NCBI GenBank assembly: GCA_030613445.1
Contig: JAUWLY010000228.1
Coordinates: forward strand, 1 to 5,037
DNA: 5,037 bases
Reading direction: 5' to 3'
From: Candidatus Stahliibacteriota bacterium
Lineage (GTDB): Bacteria; Hydrothermota; Tepidihabitantia; SM23-42
Below, piece by piece: positions 1-4,977 of the stretch. Within the stretch, counting starts at the first letter, position 1, and each line of letters begins with the position of its first letter. Made by a program: the position numbers and the translations under genes. The notes beneath the pieces are model-generated. The model was not told the DNA's origin. It made no database searches and worked only from the letters and a program-made list of their open reading frames with translations.

Positions 1-261
1 CAAGAGATAAATTCAAATTTGACTGACTGGGAAGCGCTCTATCTTCATTATGATGGTATTCAAGCATTGATGGGGGGTATGGGTACTCAGGAAACAACGG
101 ATGAAGAGCGTTGGCGTTTTCTTTTAGAGATGGGTTGGTTGGAACAGTATAAGGCGGGGAAGGCAGTGAAAAACAATTGGCTTAATAAAATGATAAAGAA
201 ATACAAGGGAAAACCACTAACAAAGGAGCAAGGGTTAAATCCCAATTTTTTTCGTGGTGAT
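1..261 (+). repeat. Shared module, copy 1 (partial)
   Basis: This is the left-truncated copy of a coding repeat found again at 1132-1545 and 2297-2710. It is about 95% identical to copy 2 over 261 bases and keeps the same codon phase. It ends at the RGD codons, after which the three genes diverge gradually through a Ser/Asn-rich linker. Confidence 0.9.
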
Positions 262-366
262 AATTCTTCTAGTAGTAATTATCTTGGCAGTAATAATTCT
301 CCCAAAGATCGTATTACAACAACATTCATAGGAACATGGTTTTATAATGAAAGTTTTAAACTATAA
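1..366 (+). CDS. 3' part of a secreted-protein paralogue (gene 1), truncated by the window edge
   Basis: The reading frame is open from base 1, so the 5' end lies outside the window and the TTG at 19 is not a start but a Leu codon inside the module. The visible 121 residues begin at QEINSNLTDWEALYLHYDG and match the second half of the module shared with the two downstream genes. The module ends at the NFFRGD motif (base 261). A 34-residue Ser/Asn-rich tail follows (SSSSNYLGSNNS...) and then a TAA. The first 261 bases differ from gene 2 (1285-1545) at 14 positions by hand count; 13 are silent and one changes Lys to Glu, so the protein has been under selection. Gene 1 lacks the peptidase, FN3 and sorting domains of gene 3. 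By analogy with its paralogues it should be exported, but its N-terminus is not visible. The module's function is unknown to me. Confidence 0.85.
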   Translation, partial: QEINSNLTDWEALYLHYDGIQALMGGMGTQETTDEERWRFLLEMGWLEQYKAGKAVKNNWLNKMIKKYKGKPLTKEQGLNPNFFRGDNSSSSNYLGSNNSPKDRITTTFIGTWFYNESFKL

Positions 367-406
367 ATTTCAATTTACAAAATTGAGTAGAATTTTAAGA
401 ACATCA

Positions 407-434
407 TTGACATTTTTTAATCTTGGTATAAAAT
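407..434 (+). promoter_or_regulatory. Sigma-70-type promoter of gene 2 unit
   Basis: TTGACA at 407-412 is a perfect -35 box. TAAAAT at 429-434 is a five-of-six -10 box, with a 16-bp spacer. The same boxes and spacing recur at 1703-1730 in front of gene 3. Transcription would start near 441, about 200 bases before gene 2, giving a long 5' leader. Confidence 0.7.
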
Positions 435-450
435 ATTTAGAGATATAGAA

Positions 451-540
451 ATGAAATCGCAAAAGTTTTGGAGTAAGGAGGTGATGTCTATAAATAAATG
501 CCTAAAGTCCCTGGCTGAGGCAGGCAGGCAAAATGCCTAA
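451..540 (+). CDS. Possible leader peptide upstream of gene 2 (29 aa)
   Basis: A short frame starts about 10 bases after the predicted transcript start with MKSQKFWSKEVM and continues 17 residues to a TAA. The same first 12 residues, apart from Ser to Arg at position 8, occur at 1747 upstream of gene 3. The three nucleotide differences over these 36 bases all fall on third codon positions, two of them silent, which hints that the peptide is translated. The C-terminal parts of the two ORFs are unrelated. There is no good SD before its ATG. Its own codons 8-12 contain a near-perfect anti-SD match. It could be a regulatory leader peptide, a decayed former gene start, or a by-product of a conserved RNA element. 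Confidence 0.35.
   Translation: MKSQKFWSKEVMSINKCLKSLAEAGRQNA
474..485 (+). promoter_or_regulatory. Extended Shine-Dalgarno sequence without an obvious gene start
   Basis: TAAGGAGGTGAT is fully complementary over 12 bases to the usual 3' end of bacterial 16S rRNA. It is far stronger than the sites used by genes 2 and 3. The next ATG (484) is too close and ATG 498 opens only a 6-codon frame, so no properly spaced start follows. The copy at 1771-1781 is equally orphaned. It may recruit or hold ribosomes in the leader. Confidence 0.5.
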
Positions 541-615
541 ATACCTAAAATTGGTATTAGGTATGTGGGAGCGGGTTTCTGTCCGCGAATGTCGGATGTT
601 TTCCGTTTGCATCCG
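526..615 (+). repeat. Cluster of inverted repeats in the gene 2 leader
   Basis: Four consecutive small hairpins can be drawn: AGGCA/TGCCT at 526-538, ATACCTAA/TTAGGTAT at 541-564 (8 bp), GCGGG/TCCGC at 571-586 with one G-U pair, and CGGATG/CATCCG at 593-615. An 11-base direct repeat, AAATGCCTAAA, lies at 496-506 and 531-541. The gene 3 leader lacks this segment and is about 100 bases shorter, so it may be an insertion. The paired-hairpin layout of 571-615 recalls the palindromic repeat at 4978-5030. Confidence 0.5.
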
Positions 616-637
616 CTTTGATCTGTTTGAATTGAGT

Positions 638-670
638 TTTCTGTGAAACAGAAACAAGGAGGCAAAAATG
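638..670 (+). promoter_or_regulatory. Ribosome-binding site of gene 2 with upstream hairpin
   Basis: AAGGAGG at 656-662 sits 5 bases before ATG 668, the same spacing and context as gene 3 (GGAGGCAAA-ATG). A 7-bp hairpin TTTCTGT-GAA-ACAGAAA (638-654) ends one base before the SD and holds most of GTG 643 in its stem. This is the best initiation signal in the region. ATG 668, however, reads MRSVKI and then TAA because of a 2-bp difference from gene 3. Confidence 0.6.
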
Positions 671-1605
671 AGAAGCGTAAAGATATAAACAAAATAGCAG
701 CAATAGGGCTGCTGATGGTAATAGGATTGAGTATAATGGTAGCACAGGGATTAACTGGGATTTCACCCGAATATCCACCGGGTCGCACTGTTCAGCAACT
801 ACTTCTTACAGCTGTTAGGGTCGAAATCGCGATACCATTTATTCCTAAAGTGGGAGAAATATTTGAGGCGACGATAGCTATTTACTGCATAAACGATCTT
901 GAGTATTACAAAGCAGGCCCAGATTACAAAGTTTGTTTTGAAGGAGATATTGAGATCACTGAAGGACGAGAGCATATTATCTATGGCTATTTGAAAAAGG
1001 GAGAAACAAGACGATTCAAAGCGAAGATGGTGATTAAAGAAGCTAAAGAAAGAGTAGGAATCGGTGGCAGCATAGTTGCAATGAGACCAGTGCCCTTCGG
1101 CCAAGGTGCATATATCGAAATGTTTCTTGTTGACCCCGAGACTGGTCAGTATGGAACAAAGGAGGAGTATGATAAGCGATTACGTGAGCGGGCAGAATGG
1201 TGGTATGACCCGGCTGGTGAATTTACCGGTGACCCGGTTCATCCAGATTGTGCTAAGAAGAATAGAGAAATTATTACTAAAATACAAGAGATAAATTCAA
1301 ATTTAACTGACTGGGAAGCACTCTATCTTCATTATGATGGTATTCAAGCATTGATGGGGGGTATGGGCACTCAAGAAACAACGGATGAGGAACGCTGGCG
1401 TTTTCTTTTAGAGATGGGTTGGTTGGAACAGTATAAGGCGGGGAAGGCAGTGAAAAACAACTGGCTTAATAAAATGATAAAGAAATACGAGGGTAAACCA
1501 TTAACAAAGGAGCAGGGATTGAATCCCAATTTTTTTCGTGGTGATAATTGGTATAATAATAGTTTTTTTAGTTATGATAGTATTACGAAGGAAAATTTGA
1601 TATAA
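643..1605 (+). CDS. Secreted paralogue with N-terminal domain and shared module, no peptidase domain (gene 2)
   Basis: From GTG 643 the protein has 320 residues: a basic N-terminus, a hydrophobic stretch (about 17-34, IAAIGLLMVIGLSIMVAQG) that looks like a signal peptide, and a beta-rich N-terminal domain (about 40-163) with PKVGEIFEA at 68-76. The shared module follows at 164-301 (DPETGQYGTKEEYDK...NFFRGD), with a 19-residue Asn/Ser-rich tail. No catalytic motif or anchoring domain is visible. The start is uncertain. GTG 643 keeps the frame open but has no convincing SD. ATG 668 has the good SD but is out of frame because of an extra AT around 683-686 relative to gene 3. ATG 715 is in frame but would remove much of the signal peptide. 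The silent substitution pattern in the module argues for a functional protein. I do not recognise the family; a secreted or surface role is inferred. Confidence 0.8.
   Translation: MKQKQGGKNEKRKDINKIAAIGLLMVIGLSIMVAQGLTGISPEYPPGRTVQQLLLTAVRVEIAIPFIPKVGEIFEATIAIYCINDLEYYKAGPDYKVCFEGDIEITEGREHIIYGYLKKGETRRFKAKMVIKEAKERVGIGGSIVAMRPVPFGQGAYIEMFLVDPETGQYGTKEEYDKRLRERAEWWYDPAGEFTGDPVHPDCAKKNREIITKIQEINSNLTDWEALYLHYDGIQALMGGMGTQETTDEERWRFLLEMGWLEQYKAGKAVKNNWLNKMIKKYEGKPLTKEQGLNPNFFRGDNWYNNSFFSYDSITKENLI
1132..1545 (+). repeat. Shared module, copy 2
   Basis: This 414-bp coding repeat has the same length as the copy at 2297-2710 and is in the same phase. Bases 1191-1275 are identical to 2356-2440 over 85 bp, including third codon positions. 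Its 3' half is closer to copy 1 than to copy 3. The encoded 138 residues are rich in charged and aromatic residues and probably mostly helical. Confidence 0.9.
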
Positions 1606-1699
1606 AATGAAGATTTCAAATTTAAAATTTTATCTTTTTGGAATTTATTCTTTTTCTCATATATTTTCGAGACAGCTAGAAATTTCAAGGCAAACCGAA
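1606..1699. other. AT-rich spacer between gene 2 and the next promoter
   Basis: The stretch has T-rich and A-rich runs (for example AAATTTAAAATTTT near 1619-1632) but no GC-rich stem followed by a T-run, so I see no clear intrinsic terminator for gene 2. Read-through into the gene 3 unit is therefore possible. Confidence 0.5.
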
Positions 1700-1782
1700 T
1701 CATTGACATATTTTAATTTTAGCATAAAATATTTAGAGTTATAGAAATGAAATCACAGAAGTTTTGGAGAAAGGAGGTGATG
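1700..1782 (+). repeat. Duplicated promoter-leader block, copy B
   Basis: Ungapped match to 404-486 with 75 of 83 bases identical. The match begins three bases before the -35 box and ends exactly at the GTGATG after the extended SD. Beyond that point the two leaders share nothing until the SD of each structural gene. Confidence 0.85.
1703..1730 (+). promoter_or_regulatory. Sigma-70-type promoter of gene 3
   Basis: TTGACA (1703-1708) and TAAAAT (1725-1730) with a 16-bp spacer copy the promoter at 407-434. Start of transcription is expected near 1737, which gives gene 3 a leader of roughly 110 bases. Confidence 0.7.
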
Positions 1783-1788
1783 CAGTAA
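1747..1788 (+). CDS. Possible leader peptide upstream of gene 3 (13 aa)
   Basis: The frame reads MKSQKFWRKEVMQ and stops. It matches the first 12 residues of the small ORF at 451 except for one Arg/Ser change, with all nucleotide differences at third codon positions. It contains the extended SD AAGGAGGTGAT (1771-1781). It lies about 60 bases before the gene 3 start, a layout seen in regulatory leader peptides. It is too short to prove by itself. Confidence 0.35.
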   Translation: MKSQKFWRKEVMQ

Positions 1789-1826
1789 AGAAAGATAGGG
1801 AGGATGGAAAAGAAAAATCCGTGTTT

Positions 1827-1852
1827 TTTGCGCAGCAAAGGAGGCAAAGATG
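1827..1852 (+). promoter_or_regulatory. Ribosome-binding site of gene 3 with overlapping hairpin
   Basis: AAGGAGG (1838-1844) is 5 bases from ATG 1850 and fixes the start. A small hairpin TTTGC-GCA-GCAAA (1827-1839) reaches into the first bases of the SD. Gene 2 also has a hairpin immediately before its SD, but with a different sequence, so the structure rather than the sequence may matter. Confidence 0.6.
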
Positions 1853-4615
1853 AAAAGCATAAAAATAAACAAAATAGCAGCAGCCTGTCTGCTGATGATA
1901 TTGGTGATAGGATTTGGTCAAGCAAATGGTTGGCTGAGTCCTTTAGAGGGCGATGTTGATCAAGAAATGTATATTACCGGTGGATATCCTAAAGTAGGTG
2001 AGGTTTTCGAAGCAGTTTACCGGGTAAGACTCAAAGAGGAAAATAGTCTAAATAAGCATCCTGAAAAAATGGTGGCTATGGGTTATGTTATTCATTTTAG
2101 CTCAAGACCAATGGATCCAGTGACATTCATAACAGAAAAAGAAATATTTGTTCCAGTTTTGAATCCTGGTGAGTGGCGTGAATTCTCTGCTAAACTGAGA
2201 ATCACAAAAGGTGCTACAAATATCCAGATACAAGCAGGTACTCACTTTAAAGCAAGTAAAAGTGGTGCGCACGGTGCAATGTCTATTTACCTTCTCGACC
2301 CTGAGACTGGTCAGTATGGGACCAAGGAGGAGTATGATAAACAATTACGACAAAAGGCAGAATGGTGGTATGACCCGGCTGGTGAATTTACCGGTGACCC
2401 GGTTCATCCAGATTGTGCTAAGAAGAATAGAGAAATTATTGCTAAGATGCAAGAGATAAATTCAAATTTGACTGACTGGGAAGCACTCTATCTCCATTAT
2501 GATGGTATTCAAGCATTGATGGGGGGTATGGGCACTCAAGAAACAACGGATGAAGAGCGTTGGCGTTTTCTATTAGAATCAGGTTGGCTTAAGCAACAAC
2601 GAACAGACAAACAAGCAAAAGAAAAATGGTTAAAAGATTTAATTAAAGAATATAAGGGAAAACCATTAACAAAGGAGCAAAGGTTAAATCCCAATTTTTT
2701 TCGTGGTGATTCCGATAATATTGTTAATAATAGTAGTAATCTCGATAGTACGAAAGCGCGGTGGAATTACATCTACTTCAAAGGGCAATTCCGATACAAA
2801 AAACACAGATATAACAAAGACCAAGGGCTCTTAACTCAAACGGATAACATGCCAATTTGTAGTGTTTTAGTGAGAGTTAGAACTTATTGGTCTGGTAGCG
2901 GTGGCAGTCATTGGACATTTAGAACTAATACGGATGCCAATGGCAATTTTTTTGCCACGCTAAGTTGGCAGGTACCATATGGTATAGCTATTTATGCCCA
3001 CCCAATGGTCTATTTTTGGGGGCCAACATCAACTAATCGCGTAATTAAAGTTTCAGATCCAACACCTACTTCATATTTAACCTGGCGTGACCCAATTGAT
3101 ACAACGATATTTCTGCTGCCAAGAGTTCAAGGTGGTATGGAGACGTTTTACACCACTACTGATACCTTTAATTTCGGCACGATGTATGTTGATAGTTTCA
3201 TTTCTGGAACCAATCCACAGCCTAAGAGCGGCGCAGCAAATATAAGCCAATCGTATCTCCATGCCCGAACATTTATGAGCCCGCCGCCCACAAGACCACT
3301 AAGAGTAATGTGGGAACCAGGTTATACTCATGGTACTGCGATGAATATGCTATATACTGCACACAATGATACAATTTGGGTAAAAGCAGTTCAAGATACA
3401 AATACCGATGAGTGGGATGATGATGTTTTGTTACATGAATTTGGACATTACTTAATGAAAGGATATGCTCAAGGTCCACCGACCTGCTACGGTCCACATG
3501 AGTGGGCATACGAGTACCCAGATAAACCTGGTATTGGTTATGGAGAGGGATGGGCTCATTTCTTTTCTGGGCGGGCAAGAGTCGGGTCTGGTACTGATTC
3601 TCTCATCGTGAGCACTTACTATGGTATTGGTGGTGGTGCACCAGAAATATGGTTTGCTAATCTTGAAAATCCTTGGATAAATACTGTAACTCTCCCCGAT
3701 TTTTTTGACGGCGGTCCCTGGTGTGAAGGGGCTGTAGCTGGCGCTCTTTGGGATATTTATGATTCTCATGATGAAATTCCATATCCTTCTTACCCAGATT
3801 CTTTACATGGAGTTTGGTTTCCTGATACGGGACTTCGTGATACCCTTACAATGGGTCCTGAAGAGATCTGGAATGTCTTTGACGATTATAACCCGCCAGG
3901 TGACCCAACAAATTGCTGGACAATCTTCCATTTCCGTAGTGGCTGGAATGACTATAACTATGACCACGATTTTGCCTTAAATCAAATCCTTTTGCATCAT
4001 CGAATTCGCGACAGCATACCAGCAGCGCCAATTGGATTGGAAGCTAGGCAAGTAAATCGAGATGTAAGTCTCTGGTGGAATAAGAATTCTGAACCTGATC
4101 TTAATGGCTATCGTATATATCGACGTAGTAAGCGGCTGTTTGTAATTCCACCCCAACCCTGGAGTAACTGGGCATTGCTTACGGAAAAAGATAGTCCAAC
4201 TGATACAACTTACCTTGATAATAGTGTTCAGGACAGATGTAGATATCGGTATAGTGTCACGGCTTTTGATTCTTTGTACAACGAGTCCGAATTTTCTGAC
4301 AGTGTTGAAATTACAGTTAATTATACGCATATTACGGATGGTATATCAACCTTTTCTTATCTGCCATCAATTGTTACTAATATAAAGGAAATGGAAATTC
4401 CTCTATCTGGTAATTGTAAGAATATTACATTAAAGATTTGCGATTGCTGCGGCCGAATTGTCAATGAAAGGACAATAAAATTGAGCGATGGTAATTTGTT
4501 GAAAATTAATTTAAGAGATGCAAAAAATAACCATTTGCCAAACGGAGTCTACTTTTTACATCTTAAAGCCGATAATGGTGATGAGGTTATGAGTAAATTT
4601 GTGGTGATAAGATAA
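1850..4615 (+). CDS. Large secreted multidomain zinc metallopeptidase with C-terminal sorting domain (gene 3)
   Basis: The 921-residue protein begins at an ATG with an ideal SD. Residues 1 to about 28 form a signal peptide (MKSIKINKIAAACLLMILVIG...). A beta-rich domain (about 30-149, PKVGEVFEA at 47-55) and the shared module (150-287) match gene 2. An Asn/Ser linker (288-303) leads to a beta-sandwich-like segment (about 304-405, TDANGNF at 361-367) resembling carboxypeptidase-regulatory-like folds. The catalytic region (about 405-720) has HEFGH at 529-533 and GEGWAHF with Glu566 as the likely third zinc ligand, a gluzincin-like pattern, plus CEGAVAGALWDIYD at 625-638. An FN3 domain (about 724-823, PIGLEARQ...DLNGYRIYRR) and a type IX-like C-terminal sorting domain (about 845-921) finish it. 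It probably hydrolyses proteins or peptides at or outside the cell surface. The exact peptidase family and substrate are not assigned. Confidence 0.9.
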   Translation: MKSIKINKIAAACLLMILVIGFGQANGWLSPLEGDVDQEMYITGGYPKVGEVFEAVYRVRLKEENSLNKHPEKMVAMGYVIHFSSRPMDPVTFITEKEIFVPVLNPGEWREFSAKLRITKGATNIQIQAGTHFKASKSGAHGAMSIYLLDPETGQYGTKEEYDKQLRQKAEWWYDPAGEFTGDPVHPDCAKKNREIIAKMQEINSNLTDWEALYLHYDGIQALMGGMGTQETTDEERWRFLLESGWLKQQRTDKQAKEKWLKDLIKEYKGKPLTKEQRLNPNFFRGDSDNIVNNSSNLDSTKARWNYIYFKGQFRYKKHRYNKDQGLLTQTDNMPICSVLVRVRTYWSGSGGSHWTFRTNTDANGNFFATLSWQVPYGIAIYAHPMVYFWGPTSTNRVIKVSDPTPTSYLTWRDPIDTTIFLLPRVQGGMETFYTTTDTFNFGTMYVDSFISGTNPQPKSGAANISQSYLHARTFMSPPPTRPLRVMWEPGYTHGTAMNMLYTAHNDTIWVKAVQDTNTDEWDDDVLLHEFGHYLMKGYAQGPPTCYGPHEWAYEYPDKPGIGYGEGWAHFFSGRARVGSGTDSLIVSTYYGIGGGAPEIWFANLENPWINTVTLPDFFDGGPWCEGAVAGALWDIYDSHDEIPYPSYPDSLHGVWFPDTGLRDTLTMGPEEIWNVFDDYNPPGDPTNCWTIFHFRSGWNDYNYDHDFALNQILLHHRIRDSIPAAPIGLEARQVNRDVSLWWNKNSEPDLNGYRIYRRSKRLFVIPPQPWSNWALLTEKDSPTDTTYLDNSVQDRCRYRYSVTAFDSLYNESEFSDSVEITVNYTHITDGISTFSYLPSIVTNIKEMEIPLSGNCKNITLKICDCCGRIVNERTIKLSDGNLLKINLRDAKNNHLPNGVYFLHLKADNGDEVMSKFVVIR
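2297..2710 (+). repeat. Shared module, copy 3
   Basis: Same length and phase as copy 2. The match is very high from about 2356 to 2573, drops sharply over about 2574-2650 (LLESGWLKQQRTDKQAKEKW against LLEMGWLEQYKAGKAVKNNW), and recovers over about 2651-2710. This patchwork suggests exchange with other copies rather than uniform drift. Confidence 0.9.
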
Positions 4616-4623
4616 AGCAGAAG

Positions 4624-4662
4624 CCCCTCGCTGATTCAATCAGCTCGGGATGCTCGATTTTT
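4624..4662 (+). terminator. Probable transcription terminator after gene 3
   Basis: Nine bases after the gene 3 stop, GCTGAT-TCA-ATCAGC (4630-4644) forms a 6-bp stem with a 3-base loop. CCC (4625-4627) and GGG (4647-4649) can extend it across a 2x2 mismatch. The T-run is TTTTT at 4658-4662, eight bases beyond the stem, so the structure is plausible but not ideal. Confidence 0.5.
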
Positions 4663-4714
4663 CCTCCAAATCTCAAAACCCATGCCCACTAACCAAATCT
4701 TTACTATCTGTGTC

Positions 4715-4742
4715 TTGACTTTTTTTGTTTATTGAATATTAT
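4715..4742 (+). promoter_or_regulatory. Promoter of the tRNA locus
   Basis: TTGACT (4715-4720) and TATTAT (4737-4742) each match consensus at five of six positions, with a 16-bp spacer, the same spacing as the protein-gene promoters here. Transcription would begin near 4749, about 30 bases before the outer tRNA-like structure, so both tRNA elements would lie on one transcript. Confidence 0.6.
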
Positions 4743-4779
4743 TAATCCTGTTAAAAAATACTGATGAGCTGAAGTTTTT

Positions 4780-4947
4780 GCCGGAATAGTTCAATGAAGA
4801 GTCCCGCACAATAATGGTGTTGCCGGCGTAACTCAGTGGTAGAGTAGCTGTTTTGTAAACAGCAGGTCGCCAGTCCGAATCTGGCCGCCGGCTTTAAATT
4901 GTGCGGGATAAACCTCATGTCCGGAGGTTCGAATCCTTTTTCCGGCT
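4780..4947 (+). other. Interrupted outer tRNA-like cloverleaf enclosing tRNA-Thr
   Basis: GCCGGAA (4780-4786) pairs perfectly with TTCCGGC (4940-4946), followed by T as discriminator. TA and a 4-bp D-stem GTTC/GAGT (4789-4792 with 4799-4802, two wobble pairs) follow the 5' strand. A normal T-arm, GGAGG-TTCGAAT-CCTTT (4923-4939), directly abuts the 3' strand. Where the anticodon arm should be, TCCCGCACAAT (4802-4812) pairs with ATTGTGCGGGA (4898-4908) over 11 bp, and the complete tRNA-Thr gene sits in the loop. The acceptor, TA, TTCGAAT and U73 resemble bacterial tRNA-Gly. The D-loop (AATGAA) lacks the GG pair, and no anticodon loop can be assigned. It may be a decayed tRNA-Gly split by tRNA-Thr, or a structured precursor RNA. 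Confidence 0.6.
4822..4893 (+). tRNA. tRNA-Thr (anticodon UGU)
   Basis: The 72-base cloverleaf is complete. It has acceptor GCCGGCG/CGCCGGC, D-stem ACTC/GAGT with loop AGTGGTA, anticodon stem GCTGT/ACAGC with loop TTTGTAA (anticodon TGT at 4854-4856, reading ACA), variable loop AGGTC, T-stem GCCAG/CTGGC and discriminator T. CCA is not encoded. One oddity is the T-loop TCCGAAT (4874-4880), which has C at the position normally held by U55. The gene lies wholly inside the outer tRNA-like structure at 4780-4947. Confidence 0.93.
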
Positions 4948-4977
4948 TAGGCTGTGAGTCAGAAAGTAATAGCTATA

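Larger units (their letters stand above)
404..486 (+). repeat. Duplicated promoter-leader block, copy A
   Basis: This 83-bp block matches 1700-1782 without gaps, with 8 differences by hand count. It includes the -35 and -10 elements, the likely transcript start, a short conserved ORF start and an extended SD ending in GTGATG. Its conservation contrasts with the unrelated AT-rich DNA on its left and the unrelated leader on its right, so it is a unit of duplication or of functional constraint. Confidence 0.85.

Noticed and set aside
19..366. Gene 1 starting at TTG 19 as a complete 115-residue protein
   Set aside because: The frame is open to base 1 and the upstream codons (QEINSN) match the paralogues, so 19 is an internal Leu codon.
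1850..1940. Lipoprotein signal in gene 3 because of the Cys in IAAACLLM
   Set aside because: The Cys is at the start of the hydrophobic stretch, not after it, and no lipobox (LxxC at the cleavage point) is present.
1804..1956. A frame from ATG 1804 overlapping the start of gene 3
   Set aside because: The SD-like GGGAGG directly abuts the ATG, and its product is the out-of-frame reading of the gene 3 signal peptide. It only mirrors the gene 2 N-terminus (KGGKDEKHK against QGGKNEKRK) because of the 2-bp difference.
1..2710. CRISPR or short tandem-repeat array
   Set aside because: The repeats are long coding paralogues and two promoter blocks, without regular short repeats and spacers.
3273..3578. 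Minus-strand open frames across the gene 3 peptidase region, and similar ones elsewhere
   Set aside because: They lie antisense to a well-supported gene, have no SD or domain pattern and fit shadow frames.
4912..4928. ACCTC-ATGTCCG-GAGGT as an anticodon arm with GTC for the outer tRNA
   Set aside because: It uses bases needed for the T-arm (4923-4928) and leaves no room for a variable loop. It could at most be an alternative fold.
4923..4947. The tRNA 3'-end-like fragment as an att site left by an integrated element in tRNA-Thr
   Set aside because: Its acceptor strand TTCCGGC does not match tRNA-Thr (CGCCGGC) and instead pairs with 4780-4786. No integrase gene is visible.
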